From: Morinoia aosen
Lineage: Eukaryota > Arthropoda > Malacostraca > Amphipoda > Talitridae
Length of the DNA stretch: 64,000 nucleotides
Assembly: GCA_030386875.1 (NCBI GenBank)
Contig: CM059563.1
Coordinates: 49,541,602-49,605,601 of the forward strand
Direction: 5' to 3'
The position numbers were made by a program, and so were the translations under genes. Each line of letters begins with the position of its first letter. Position 1 is the stretch's first letter. Below are positions 1-13,012 of the stretch, one piece after another. The notes beneath the pieces are model-generated. The model was not told the DNA's origin, ran no database searches, and was given only the letters and a program-made list of their open reading frames with translations.

Positions 1-1351
1 CCATAAGAGGTTTTGTTTAAAAATACATCGTTCCCCTGATGACGGCTAGAGCTAACCTAGCCGAAAGCTTGGGTCAAAAAATTAAAATTGTCTCTGCTGA
101 TCCCAAAATTTTGAAAAAATGTTACATCGGTAACATTTTTCTTCTACAAGGGTACTCTGGCTCACCACGTCGTTAGCGCCCGTTATGATCATAATATCAT
201 GCCAGAATTGACAGTTTTTCACTATCTCTACAATAGGCCATCGCCATTCATCAACAAGAAAACGAGTCATGGTAAATAACATGGTATGTAATACTTCAGT
301 TTAAGAATGTGGGAATTAATTGGAAAATAACTTCACTTATTTCAAGCTCTACAAATCTGAAGGGAAATTTTTTTCCGTAAATGATATATGACGTGAAAAT
401 ACACTTAGTAAAGTGTAGACGTATTCCTACGAAATAAATCCACGTCCAAAAGTAATATCAAAAATAATCACGAAGAATACAAACTACTTCAAAGGTTTCA
501 AGAGATTGAAAGCAGTCTAAAATCGACAACGCTGAGTCTGTGTGCGATTTAATTTTTCATGGCTGTGAGTACTAACTAGAAATAATTCTGAAGAGTCAAG
601 TGGAGTGAGAGGCAACGAAAACTAGAACGGGTGAGATTTGGGATAGAAAGCACTCCTCAGAATTAGCGACAGAGGCATCATGTGTACACAAAATATACGT
701 CTATAAATCATAGATCGCATTTGCTGAGGGTTTTACATTGAATAAATTCAGCTCAAGAATTTCCCTCTAACGGTGAAACTAACGCATTTTAAAATACACA
801 AACGCATAACACTGTTCATCGTCATGAAGGAAGTTGTGCCAGGAACGCTTTCTTTCAACATAGAAAATTATCCAAATGCTATATTTATCTGCAAGCTGTT
901 TCATTTGCTAAATCTCAGAAGAAGAAAAAAAATGTTGGCACTGTTGTTGACGAATGAAGGCTGATGAAACTGGGTGTTACAGGCGAACTTAGTGGAGCCA
1001 TAAAATACACCATCGAAGACGCTGACAACCTAACTAATTATACATTCCCTACTAACAATAGGCGAGGCGGTAGCTGCGCCGGCTGTCACTACCTCCATTG
1101 TTTGCGGTGCTACGTTTGCACATGGAAATTTCTATGGGATGCGTGTTCGTTGGTTAGCGGTGAAGCCTATGCACCACGATTAAATTTTAATTCACAAGGG
1201 CGTTAAATACGACGAAATACTCAAACCCAAAAGCAATGTTAAAATCGAAGAACGCAAGAAACATAACATAAGTATTAATCGCTAATTTATTCTCCCACAA
1301 AAAAATGGGAATGAGAAAAGGACATTAATATTAATTTGGAATAATACTCAC
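1..1351. other. Probable intron downstream of the large Shroom exon
   Basis: This is the sequence that follows the strong minus-strand donor at 1350-1351 (reads TCG, then GTGAGT). If the Shroom reading is right it is the start of an intron leading to exons beyond base 1, which should carry the C-terminal ASD2 domain. I looked on the minus strand for the coiled-coil, Leu/Glu/Arg-rich composition expected of ASD2 and did not find it here. Short open frames of 60-80 codons are present on both strands, but none has a recognisable domain or good splice borders. No repeat family was recognised. Confidence 0.5.
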
Positions 1352-4136
1352 CGATTGGCCAGCAGCTGAGATGCTGCCACTGCTTTCTGAGCCAGATCGC
1401 GGTCGATGAAGCTCTACGGTGTCACGAAGAGGCGCATTCTCATCTAAATCCCCCCGACCGTTAACAGAGCGCTTGCGAGGAGGTCTTGAAGGAGAGTCTT
1501 TGTCACCGTCCGGAGGGACCCTGCCCAGGCGCGCCAAGCTCACCCCCGCCAAACCTGATCTGTCTTCTCTGACGTGACCACGAGAGCTGAAAGAGTTCTT
1601 TGACACAAGAGGTGCGGGAGGCTTGCCAAAGTACGTCCCATGCTGCTCGTTCAACGCCGATGAGCTAGTTTTTCTCACATAGAATGACAGCAAGGCTTGC
1701 TTTTGGATGTTCTTCAGCGTAGGTTCAGGGACTTCGCCTTGCTTCCCTGGATATAAGTAAGACAGATTCTTTAAGGGCGGGATTCTTTCCCCTTCCGAAT
1801 TAGAAGGGTTGGATAAAGGAATATTTTCTTGGTCGTGGACTGCTTGATCGTTCTTAGAGGGTGCTTGCGTCATGCTTTGTCTAAACGACCCAGCTTCCCT
1901 GGAGGTACTCAGGGTAAAATTATCTTTCGTGGAATCTGACAACGATTCATTCTGTTCCTTCAACTGAGTGTCCGGATCTGGAGTTGAGTAGCCAAGGTCC
2001 GGGTAATTATTTTGATCAGAATCTGCTTTTTGTTCCGAGTTTTCTCGAAATTCCTTTCGGGGCTCACTCATGTCCCGACGTCGCATCTCGCGCATACTCC
2101 GCGCTTCCGTTCGTTCTCTCGGTTCGCTCGCGTCTCTATACCGCTGCATCGACTCACGGACCGGATTTCGAGATTGTCTCTCTAGTTCACTAATCCTCTC
2201 GGCCACAGACGGCGGTTTGCTGATGTCTATCGTAGGACTCGTGGCATGGTGAGTTACAGAATGATTCTCGTGGGATTCTGCAGCCGGGGCCTCATTGATT
2301 TGAGACAAAGGTTGAGAGTAAGAATAAGAAGGAAACTTCTTCAAGTTGTTTACTTCATTATTTCTTTCGACTTCTCTGTTCCATCTATCTCTGGATCCTC
2401 TCAGAAATCCGCTATCGCTCTCTCGAGAATTCTTGCTACTGCCGTTCGCTCGATGGTCTGGACCCGGTCGAGGCTTTTTACTCTTCTCGGTTCCATAATA
2501 AAGAACAGATTCACTATTGTGTCGCTGTGGCGCCAGCACCCGTGAACTATGAGCGATGTTTTGCTCAGTGCGGGTGTCGCGAGAGTGGCCGGACATTAAG
2601 GAAATGTCAGACAGTGATCCGTGCCATTTTAATGTCTCTGAAGAAGATGCTGACGAAGAATTAGTGACAACTGTGGTGACGCTTTCACGGCCGTTACTAT
2701 AACGGAAGGAATCAGCCATGCTTTCACTCTCTCCTCTCCCCGAGTCTCTTTCGGATGAGCCATCCCATCCAGCAGACTCTTCTCGCAGCCGGTCCAAAAA
2801 TGGAGTCACTCCAACCATGTCACTACACGAGTAGTCGTAATGCCGAGAGTACTCTTCAAGCTGGGCGGCTGTCACCTGACTCAGGTTAGCCTCTCCGAGA
2901 CCAGGACCAGGGTCTCTCTCCGGCGGCGAAGGAATATTGTAATCTTTGTCGTCTATGCCATGACCATCTCGATCGTATAAAGGGTAATATGGAGAGTTTG
3001 ATTGATAAAAAGAGTCAATGAGTGAACAGTTGGGATTCGACATCAAATCATCACCAAGCTTTGATTCAAAAACCTGCGGAGGAATTCTTTCACACTTTTC
3101 CATGACAGTTTTGAGTTGCTGCTGGTAAGCTGCAGTCAACTGTTTTTTGTGATGTGGGCGAGTATATCCACCGCTGGAATCCTTAGGATAGTCAGACTGT
3201 TCAGTCCATGATTTTGATCTGTGCGATCCTTGGGGGCCGGTCAAAGACTCAGAGAGAGATTGCGAGGCAGAATCAGGCTTAGAAACAGAGTTGATGACCT
3301 GATTAGCTGAGCCAGCAGGCACTGGCCACGAAGGAAATTTTTCGTGACCAGGTCCATATTTGATGTACTTTAAACTAGAGGCATCTCTCACAGGAGGAGG
3401 CGGAGGAGATGAAGGATTTTTAGATGAGGACTGTGAAAGTCGCAGAGGTGGTGGAGGAGGAGCTTGGGTATTGTAGAGACCATTTGAGGGGCTTGAATGA
3501 AAATTAGAAGAATGACTTCTGTTGACCGATTTGTGCAGACTAGGAGAACTATGTAAGCTATTACTATGATGATCAAGTTGAGTGTAAGAGTTGTTAAAGG
3601 AATTTTGCGAGGAACTATGGTGGTAGTGAGAATTATGAGACGATTGACTATTCGAAACAGAGAGGTCTGGCTCTGAAACATTCCACGATGTTTGATACTT
3701 GTGGCCTCCACTCTCGGGACCGATACTATCGTACGAAAAGTACCGAGATCTATCGGAATTTTGCTGCCCGTAATAATGAGGATAATTATTATTGGAACTA
3801 CTGTTGCCGTGCTTCATATCAAGCCTCGAGTTACGGTCGTCTGCGTCAGGATAAGAGGACGGGTTCGAATGCTGCCGTGCGTGGTAAGAAGCTCCGGAAT
3901 TGAGCTGCTGGTGCTGCGAGTGGAGCACCTGGTACGACGAAGATCTGAGATGATGAGCGTAATCCTCCCGGCCGGCAGTGTCCTGTTGGCCACCCTCCCA
4001 GTAACGTCCAGGTTTCATTTTCAAAGGATTTGAGGTCTGAGCTGCATGTGAGGAGCCATGATGCAGGTAGGAATACATCGGGGAGGTTTTGGTCACCATG
4101 CTGCCATGCTTTCCTTCATCCAGATTTGGAGTCGAC
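1352..4136 (-). CDS. Shroom-like protein, large internal exon (about 928 codons)
   Basis: On the minus strand the exon opens after a pyrimidine-rich acceptor (TTTATCTTTTGCAG, then GTCGAC) and closes at TCG followed by GTGAGT. The open frame runs about 30 bases past each border, so the Met read at 4162 is intronic and is not the start. The first base completes a split codon and the end is in phase 0. The product is low in complexity and mostly disordered: His/Ser/Asn/Gln-rich first, then two polyproline runs (PPPPP near residues 235 and 253 counted from 4162), then KYIKYGPGHEKFPSWPVP near 262-280, RVLAPQRHNSESVLYY near 545, SVAERISELER near 652, and NIQKQALLSFYVRKTSS near 815. These blocks and the overall make-up recall insect Shroom, which binds F-actin and recruits Rho-kinase (Rok) at apical junctions to drive apical constriction. 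ASD2, the Rok-binding C-terminus, is absent and expected beyond base 1. The family name comes from recalled motifs, not a search; another cortical scaffold is possible. The exon itself is near certain. Confidence 0.75.
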
Positions 4137-5099
4137 CTGCAAAAGATAAAACGAACCGTCATTCATTGAAAAAACACGATACTCATTTAATCACGAATTT
4201 TAAATTCTTAAATTTAAATTAAGATCAAGCATAAATAAACATAACCGCTCAAACAAAGGGATTCCTCAATAGAATTCCTTTGATTTGCACGCAATGCTTT
4301 TATGATACACAGCATGTACACTCATCACACTTTCATTATAAAATGAAAAAGAGAATTCTCATTAAATAGATGCGTTAAAGTTTCTCTGAATATTTGCATG
4401 AACCGTCACGTGAATTAGCAAAGAATTTTAGTTGGCTGACTAAATGAAATACACGCGTTGAACTCGTGAGCTAGTAATAGAAATTTTGAAGGTCAAAATG
4501 ACTTAAACGAGAGAAAATTTTGCAAAATATTAAGGGTCGACGTGTATTATTACTGTCCAAACAAGAGGATAAAAGTAGCCGGAACCATATGAAAACTAAG
4601 AACTGGTAATGTAAGCTAAGAATTTTTTCCTACTAACGCAGACGTCATCTAATAAACCATAGGATCACAAAGTTCTTTCCTATTTTACAGTAGTCAAACA
4701 TAGCTGAGGTTCTATAGTGTTTGATCACTCAAGTAGGTGCACGACAATAACAACTATTACTTAAGACTTTAGATTACTCATATATTTATCATTTACTGTA
4801 ACGCAAAAAAAGTGCTTAAATAAACGAAAACTCAACAATTAGACCATCTTAATTAGATTTTTCTGAATGCAAATGCGCAGCTTAAATACAAGCATATCTA
4901 ATTCGAATATTCATGCAAAATAAGCAACACTAGAATGAAGAAAATTCCATTTAAGCACAACAACAAACGTAATTCACCGGAACACTTCTAGCTCGTTACA
5001 ATTGAAAGTTTCGAATCTGAGCGAAATTTACAGCGGATAAAATATTTAGACGCGGTTGTAGCTCGCCATTTGCAATGACAGGAAGCTTGTGAAGGACAC

Positions 5100-5260
5100 T
5101 AGTGCATCGAAGTGAGGCCCAAGTGAACACACGAAGGAGACAGCGAACAGGTTACGGGTCTGAGGTGCCGGCCTCAGAGTTTGGCAGCCAGAGGCTGGAG
5201 CCGCCACCGCGCACTCCAAGCGCGGTCCTATCTGGACGAGGTCGATCAGGAGAAAGTAGC
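5100..5260. other. GC-richer island in the intron
   Basis: This patch stands out from the AT-rich intron by its CpG and GC-rich words, about 1 kb upstream (gene sense) of the large exon. Open frames cross it on both strands: 5102-5299 on plus and 5046-5273 on minus. Neither resembles a known domain, and I found no convincing donor linking it to the large exon in the needed phase. It could be an alternative 5' exon or promoter for a short Shroom isoform, or a decayed element. Confidence 0.2.
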
Positions 5261-5463
5261 GAGGCAAGCTCACTACAAATCACAAGGGCAACAATGTGAT
5301 GAACAATTTAGCTTGGAAAAAGTGAAATAAGCAACAACGTAATACGGACGTGAACGAATATCAGTTTTCAGAAGGCAAGTACATAAGAATCCAGTAATGT
5401 TCAGTTCAGTGATCACTATGCTATTGCACTTCGAAAAAATGAAATTAAATGATCTACAATTAA

Positions 5464-5684
5464 CACTTTGACTGCGACGTGCGCCACCGGTGGTACACGA
5501 GGGTATTTTTCATAATGCTGCTGACCGACCAGTATTCGCAAATTCAATTTTCATAAATAATTAATCAAAGCTGAATGAAGGCACGATCCAGTTCATCGTG
5601 TTTTTTTTCAAAATAGTTTGCTACAATTGACTTTAAATTTGAATTTGGCATTAAACTTAATACTTAGTAGTCGCAGTCAAAGTG
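5464..5684 (+). mobile_element. piggyBac-type MITE (TTAA target), copy 1
   Basis: A 221-bp element bounded by inverted repeats: it begins CACTTTGACTGCGAC and ends GTCGCAGTCAAAGTG, a perfect 15-bp pair. The left flank is TTAA (5460-5463); the right flank is TTGC, read as a mutated TTAA. An internal palindrome CCACCGGTGG lies near the left end. Related copies occur at 23535-23753, 23758-23982, 39822-40266 and 59115-59526. There is no coding capacity, so it must have been moved in trans. TTAA targeting is the hallmark of the piggyBac superfamily; the assignment rests on that and not on a known sequence match. Confidence 0.85.
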
Positions 5685-6152
5685 TTGCTAGAACTTGATA
5701 TACAGAAGTAGATTGATATTGGATTGAACTAAACGCAGAATGTTTGCACTGAAGATAAACTGCGAGTCGCTTAGCTTCAATATTGTTGCAAACTGATACA
5801 TTAAGCATACTGCATCCCTATGCTGAAGTCGATGGTAATAAACCTCATCGAGTACGCTTGAAAATTTCGAAAATAGCGCCAACTTGCTTCAAGCGAAGAT
5901 GCATTACGCCTCATATGGCAAATAAATAGGCGCTGCAAGAAAATTTAAAATTTTTACGGAGATGATAGGAAATTGAATCCAGCATTAGCAACAGGTTCAA
6001 ATTAGCCAACGGGCATCAGACGCGAATTCGCAGCCATAAAAAACAGACAGAATAAGAATAATCAATGTTGAGAGCGCAGCCAGCGTTAGAGGGACGATAG
6101 CCCAACTGCACAGGAGAGTTTTTGTACAGCGAAAGGAATGTTGTCAGCAACC

Positions 6153-6182
6153 GCTGCCGCCGCCACTGCTGCTGCTGCTGCT
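6153..6182. repeat. CTG/CCG trinucleotide run
   Basis: A short run of CTG and CCG triplets (read GCAGCAGCAG...GGCGGC on the minus strand) within an open frame at 6016-6279 that would encode a short glutamine tract. Trinucleotide runs are common in arthropod exons and regulatory DNA, but I see no splice evidence that this one is exonic. Confidence 0.6.
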
Positions 6183-8109
6183 TCTTGACGTCGTGCCTTA
6201 CTCGGCTCGAGTCAAAACCCCTCCACGCACTAAACATTTCCGAATAAATCCCAAAAACAGAACATTGCGACGCCGACATTTTATCCTCATATAAAATGAA
6301 AATTTACGATAACCGTCGTCGGCGTATCACTTGAAACGAAGAACAGTAATTCGCTCGATGCCACCCTTGTGAGATGGATAGAAACTTTAACAAAAACGGT
6401 GTCCGAACACCTTTGACAAAAATTCATACGTTTGCCGCTCCAAGCAGCGTTGGCTACTAGTTTATAGTCACTCTAGAGCTACAAGGTCTCAATTGGTCCA
6501 GTGACATCGAGCAGTGAATCTGTAAAATCCATATCACCTTCTTGATCGGGTGAGGGTGAACGAGGCTTCCAGCAGCCTTGTTTATTAGTTTTAACCACTT
6601 GATAGCTGCAAAGTCTCGCTCAGTCCTGTGACCATATCGAACAATGAATCCAAAAATCCGCATCATTTTCTTGATCGGGTGAAGTAAGGGTTTCTTGCAA
6701 TGGACGGCATAACACGCCAATGTGCCGTGCCGTAAGAGTTGAAGCTCTAGCGGAACATATCAGTATAACGCTACGAACAGCATACTAGTTAGGGTGAGTA
6801 AACTTAAAATCCGGGTTACTTATTTATGCTTGCATGAACTTGCAAAATACATCTAATAAGGTTAGTAAGGACATCTAAGAGCAAGCTATTTACGAGTAAA
6901 TTCGTGTGCGTGTATCATTAATAAGATATGTTATGTTCCTTATACGTTGTTATTGCTTCACTTGATCAATGTGAGGCAAGTTGCACAATTGCTTGTAGTT
7001 AAATATTCTTTATAGCTAGTTATGAAATCAACAATTGCTAGTGCTGATTCTACATAAGCGAAAAACGTTCGTGAAACCAAAATTCGTTCTCTAGCGTGAA
7101 CTATAAAAGTGAAGTTGGACTCTATCAGATCAAAGAACGTGCAACAATCTACCACAAACTGACATAACACGCTGCATTTGGAACGACAATTTCAGTATAA
7201 ATATACATTTCAGATGCGCGTAAATCATAGGCAATCGTTCGTAAAGGACCAAGTACCCTTCACCCACTTCCAGGTCTGTAAACGAGAGGAAGAGTTGGAA
7301 ATGACTGAGTAAGTGGTGTGAAAGTCGTCTTATGGATGAGGGTAATCAAGTCTGCAACGTTTCCTGCACGACGTGAGAACTGAGCTCCTCACACGGAGCC
7401 ATGCAGCACATGACGAGGTCTTCCAGAATTTTAAACGGCGAAAATTATTAATGCAACCCATAAAAAAAATTCCCTTAAATGAAAGTTTGCCGGGTCAGTC
7501 TGGAGGTTCGCACTTTGTTGCAAGTCAGAAAAAATATTAATATCACTCGTGCGAGAACCTATCAAATAAACAGCAAGTGAGAAAAGTATAATTGAGTTAA
7601 TCGATGAATTCAGCTGCAATGGCATACATCTATTTTGAATAACAGGCAAGCTTCCGAGAGGATAGTCGTCCCTCAACCTAAAAAATTATCTTTCGAGTAC
7701 AAACATTGTTCTTCAAATTATTGGCCATCGTAGACCACGTTACGGACGATGAACATGGAGGCCTTCAACCCTTTTTTTGATGCGGTGACAACATGCTGTG
7801 AGCAGGAATAATTGCGGAGTGAGGAGCCTAAAATCGAAGAACTCAGTATTGCGTAGCTGAACAGAGCAACTACATACATCCCGTCGTGTACATGAGAGAG
7901 CTACAGCGGAAAACACAAGCGACCTCGTTCCCGTCCCAGAATTCCCCGCAATACGTGGTTTGTATTAAGGAATGGACCCACTAATTTTTGTAGCTGCAAA
8001 AAACGCCACCAAATACGACATCCTGCGAACTCGATAATGAAACTCTGGAAACCATCGAGGTATGATAAAATTACCGAAACAACACAGGTAATTATTGGTT
8101 GAAAAGTGA

Positions 8110-8240
8110 AACTGGCGTTCGCTCATTGGGAACACGTCGCGGACTCGCAGCCTACACGGCGGTGCAGCGACTGCAGTCGTGCCGCCGCGACGCGGACCTG
8201 ATCAGTGATAAGAGTTCCGACGGAACCGGTTGCTGTAATC
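8110..8240. promoter_or_regulatory. GC-rich patch, possible alternative promoter
   Basis: This CpG-rich patch is the most GC-rich part of the 7.1-kb intron. The plus strand has an arthropod-like initiator word (ATCAGTG, with TCAGT at 8202-8206). A DPE-like GGTTG lies at +25 to +29 rather than the required +28 to +32, so the core-promoter match is incomplete. On the minus strand, the sense of the gene, no initiator or TATA box was convincing. An alternative Shroom promoter is a guess only. Confidence 0.15.
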
Positions 8241-11200
8241 TAACAGGACTCGCAGATAAACAAATGCGACAGTGAGAGACAGGCTCAACTACACGATGCT
8301 CAACGAGAATTCATTATGGAATACTCGAAGGAAGTGATGGTCTAATGCAAACTGATAAAATAAAAAAGTCTCCCCACAGAGATGCATGCTTTAGTGAGCT
8401 CAAACTTGACCATAATTTTAGGTCGGCCACCTTGTACATAAATTTATGACAATAACTGTACTATAATTAAGATCCATGTCGCTACACACGCCTAAGTTGA
8501 ATTTGACCGATCGCCTGAGAAAGTTTCGAACCCACAATATTATAATCCAATTACCTCATCATGAAAAGAAACTAAAAAAGTATTGCTTATACCCCTGCTG
8601 AAATTACACCAGCTTCCTTCATTAATTCTTCTTTTTTTGACGTATATTTCCGATTCTACTCATTTGATTATGTCGTCCGTAATGCAAATACGAGTATCTC
8701 AGAGCAAATAATCAGTAGTTCATACTGAGACTGAGAATAACTCAAATTTCTACTCCGTTATTATTATTGAGCTGCGTATTTTACGTACACGCTGGACGTT
8801 TCAAAAGGGAGGCCTCGATCAGGAGATCGGAACTGAAGTTGAGATCACTGGAAACTAATCTAGAAGAAGAACACTAATATTTAAAACAGCGTTGATGATA
8901 AATTTGAGCTGCATAATTTTTTGGACGAATCTATTCAAAGTTCGCCTATACTTAGATACGTAAATTAGATGTTAACGAAACGAGAACCAGTGCACAAAAA
9001 AAAAACGATAAACATTCTAGCGGAAATTCTGCCAAAGACACATTTGCAAGATAAGAAGAAACATTGACGGATAGAGAAGCGATAGCGTTTAGAATTACAA
9101 ATTGGAATTCACTTGATTTGTGGACAAAATAAAGGTTGTTGATTATACCTGAGCTGTGGGAAAGTAGTGGAAGTCCACACCCTAGTTCTACTGTACAAGC
9201 ACGACAGAACACCTTCCCTGAGGAACTCAGAACGTCTAGCCTTGAGCGCTAACAGTTTACTAATACAATTCCGTACTTCTCGTGATGAGAATACTACGTA
9301 ACCAGCAAATCAAGTTCAATAATTAAGGCTTAGAATAGTTAACAACACCGTGGTTTACGACCCGCGTAAGCCCGATTGCGCTTGCGAGGGATATTTTCGC
9401 ACGATAGATTCATTGACTGCAAGTTAGTTGGAATATTTTTACAATACAATGAAATGTTCAAACGAACAGTTTCCGGTACAGCAAAATCAGTCAAGTTGAA
9501 ACTCTCAATACCCTGTTAATATCAAAGATAGTTACACGTCAACATTAAGAACGAACCTCAATGATGTTAGGATTAAATAAAATTTAAAAAATAAGAGTGC
9601 AGAAAATAGCTACGTAACTACGGTCAATAGCAGATGGATGAATCGAAAGGAACAGTGACAATTTCAGACAAAACGAAAACATGAATACATACTCATCAAA
9701 ACTCGACGAAATATAACTAAACTTAACTGGCCTTGAGCTGACAAAACCAATAAACTTCAATCCCAATATTTTCCCTTCCTTCAATGGAAAATGAGACTAT
9801 AATCCTAACCTTAACTAAATAGCTAACATAAATCAAAGTTTCACTTTTAACCTTGACTTAGAGTTAATCCCGAAAACTTGTTTTTATCACTTTTTATAGC
9901 ATCCGGTTGTAGTCTCGATAGTAATCGAAATGGCTTCACGTTAGAAAATTATTTTCTACAACTGAAAACCAATAATACTTTCATAGCGTGCACAATACTT
10001 ATATAATATGCAGATTGTAGAACTGTAATTCCTTCTAAGTACATACACTTCAAACCATGAGCTAAAGCTCAGTTTAAAAATTAAACTATAAATATAAGTC
10101 AGAAAAATAACATTATAGAACCAAGATCACATCGACGACGATGTATAACCCTTCAAAACTACAATTTTCATCACTTGATTTCTTCCCTGACTGACTTCGA
10201 CGGAAAACGAATGACAAGTAAAAAAGCAGCTGCGCCACACCTTTCGGCTGCAGCCACTGCAAGAAATTCATCAAGCAGTTGGGAGGAAATTCCGAGCCCA
10301 CGCAGGACAACATCCGGCGACCGAAACAAACGAGGCTAGCAAACTATCAGAAAGCAAAGCCGGATACCTAAACCTTAAACCTTCACACAACGTGAGCTCA
10401 TTCTTTAGATCGAAACCATCGTCTAGAGACTGCGATGGCTTCTATGTGGCCGATGACAGTAAAATCAAAGCAGCTGTAGAAGTCTCAAAATTTCGTAAAT
10501 AATTGAAGGGGACACAGAAAATTCTGTAAGATAACTCAGGGTCCCCTCAAGTGAACCTGAATGACTATTTCTAGAGAGATTGAAATTTTCAAATAATTTA
10601 ATGGATAGTACAAGGATTTATATAATGTTGCAAGTAAATGAAAAACAAAACTAGTGTGATTAACTTGAGAAATTCAGCAAGCCCCGAAAGCACCATCTCT
10701 ACCTCAATAATTATATTAGACTTCGGGATACGATGAGAACTTAAGCACATAGACGAAAATGAACAACTATACCTAAATTGTAAACAAAATTTACAGAAAG
10801 TTACTCTTGTCATCTTTGGAGCAAGATAGATTGAAGTATAACCAACAAATATTATCACTACTATTTCTTCTCACCATGTACTTCAATCATAAGATTGAAG
10901 ACAGTCCTCCCAGATTGTTATACTGTTCCGATCGTCCTACACCTATAAGTCAAAAAATTTCTTTCAAGTCAGAAGTTCTGATCTCTCTTCTGCCATTCTG
11001 AGATCTGGAATGCTGGCTTTTGACAAGTTCACCACTTTCTAACAAAAATAACAAACTATTGTATGTAAGAGCTGAAAAATAAAGCTATAAATCATCAGCG
11101 CAAGAAATGTCAGGGGAGGAAAGACCGATGACGTAAACCTCATAGATTAAATAGCGCCAACATACTTGACGCTAAAAGCATTTGTACACCATAACACAAG

Positions 11201-11263
11201 GATGTCCATTACCGTAATCTTAATAACTGAGAAAGCATCTCACACGAGATTGAGGAACAGTAC

Positions 11264-11731
11264 CTGGTGAGAACAGATCCGGTAGCTAGAGTTGACTTTT
11301 TCGCAGGAACAGGCGGCCTAGCGGGCCTTTGCTCATCTTGCACAAGAGAAGGCTGGCTGCAAGACTCTTGAATGCCACGACTCGAGGAGGTCTCCGGGTG
11401 ATCGTTCGACTTGCAGGAATCTATATCAGTGGCTTCTAAGGAGAATTCAGCGCTACATGGGGGAGGGTCTGCACCCGAAGAAGCAACTAATGCGTCTGCG
11501 AAATTGGCTAAACTACAGAGAGAAGGATGTCTTGGCACAGGGTTTTGGTGTTCGATAGATTCATCAGCTGGTTGCAAGGCTACGTCAGTATCCGAGAGTG
11601 TATTGAAGAGAGCACCACTGGAGGATGGAACCGAGTACTGTTGGTTGCACGGCTCCGAACTCCTTTTTTCGACTGAGAAGTGAGTCGGTAGACTTGTGGT
11701 CTTCGCAGCAGTTTTATCCCTGCTGTTCACC
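11264..11731 (-). CDS. Shroom-like protein, upstream internal exon (155 codons)
   Basis: On the minus strand the exon follows acceptor TTTTTATTTTCAG and ends at the donor CTCACCAG then GTACTG. It has one base completing a split codon, 155 full codons, and two bases left over. Those two bases (AG) match the single leading G of the exon at 4136, so the frame is kept. The product is Ser-rich and acidic, with a Pro-rich basic stretch near the end (RPARPPVPAKKST) that looks like an SH3- or EVH1-type ligand. No folded domain and no PDZ domain is visible. Its link to the large exon rests on strand, phase compatibility and similar composition. Because it also begins inside a codon, at least one more coding exon with the initiator Met must lie further right. 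Confidence 0.65.
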
Positions 11732-12695
11732 CTGAAAATAAAAAATCCAACATTAGCCAATAGTTTCTTTAGCTTAATGGTACTTTAAATATTGTGTTAA
11801 CATTAGATTAACAGAGGTAGCGAAATAACGAAAGTGAACGCACGTAATCATTTACACAAGTCGACATATGATAGAAACTAAGGACTATAAAAGCTATTTA
11901 TCACGATAGAAAAGAGACTAAGAAATCTGGCACACAAAAGGCCTACGAAACCGCCAGTCGACGCAGATCTTGATGAGCCACACACTACAAGTTGTGAGCG
12001 GAATTTTCGTGAGATATGTGATGAAAGTGAACAACACAGTAGCTTGACTATTTTTATCAGAGAAAATTAACTGATCATGCAACAAAATAAGGAATTTTCC
12101 CACCCGAATCAGTTTTTACTCCTGCAAGATTTAGAAGTAAGAACTAAACTATTTCTGAAACGTAGCGTTCCACACAATATTGACGAATCACTAAACAGAT
12201 TTATTCTATTAGACTCAGTTTATTATCTCTCCATTATAACATTAATGCAAAATTTAATACACGGCTTATAAGACGCACCGCACTCGAACAGCGCCAGAAA
12301 CCGTAATGAATACTGCATGCAATGAGCCTGAAATGACGGCATGTAAATTTCATGAACTGTAACTACATTATTAATAAAAATTTTGAAGAACATTCATGCA
12401 AGTAGTCATAAGACGAGAAAATATTCGAAAGCAGCACAAAGAATAAGTAAAAGGAGTGTAGGTTTCAGCCTTAATAGCCGATCCCTGAGAAGGAATCCAT
12501 TGTTTCATGAGCACTTCCCTGCAGTCGTTTCAGCACAAGGGTGTGAGAGCGACGAGGTGAGGAACAAAACGCTTCAAGACATCGTGACTGGTTCGTGCAA
12601 AACGCTCAGCGACTGAGCTAAGCACTGAGAACATTTGAGCTACAGAGCAGTTCGATGACAAGAGCCGCAAAATCGTGAGTTTAGGTGGCAAGTTT
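11732..12695. other. Non-coding stretch, probable intron
   Basis: This is immediately upstream (gene sense) of the 155-codon exon. It is AT-rich, with only short chance-length frames on both strands. Nothing recognisable is present apart from the acceptor tract at its left edge. Confidence 0.4.
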
Positions 12696-13012
12696 AGATC
12701 ATAAGTTAATTTCAGCTTTTTCACAACAAAGGTGTTCAAAGAGAGGAAGGATGAAGGCGCCATTTTGTATGGAGTTAAGGGAACGCAGAATCTATGCACA
12801 AGGTGTGCTTCCACACAAGATTCGCTTCGCATAAAAACTTCAGTTGAGAAAGGAGTTCATAAAACATGAAAGTGGATGTTGTAACACAGGACAGCAAGGA
12901 ACCGAAAAAAGATGATCCTGAACGAAACAAAAACCTATTCTATTTCAACAAAAAGAAGGCCTGCCTAACCTTCAGCTCGGGACCTCACACATTCCTATGA
13001 GGGCAAATTTTC
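12696..13012 (+). mobile_element. SINE-like repeat, copy 1 (diverged)
   Basis: Matches the family from the 5' AGAT-ATAAGTTA words through GAGAGGAAGGATGAAGGC, GGAGTTAAGGGAACG and CAACAAAAAGAAGGCCTG. The 3' end is lost after the GGACCTCACA word, before the terminal palindromes. No clear target-site duplication remains, so this is an older copy. Plus orientation. Confidence 0.8.

Larger units (their letters stand above)
4137..11263 (-). other. Intron of the Shroom-like gene (7.1 kb)
   Basis: This sequence lies between two phase-matched coding exons. The minus-strand donor is CTCACCAG then GTACTG (a fair match) and the acceptor is TTTATCTTTTGCAG (good). Joining the exons makes an AGG arginine codon across the junction, giving ...SVLTR-STPNLDEG... 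Inside are one TTAA-flanked MITE (5464-5684), a short CTG/CCG run (6153-6182), and two GC-richer patches (about 5100-5260 and 8110-8240) that could be alternative first exons or enhancers. The rest shows nothing recognisable. None of the SINE-like copies common further right was seen here. Confidence 0.65.

Noticed and set aside
3388-4033. Frames of 70-113 codons on both strands inside the large exon
   Set aside because: Shadows of the Shroom-like reading frame, caused by its low-complexity Ser/His/Asn codons.
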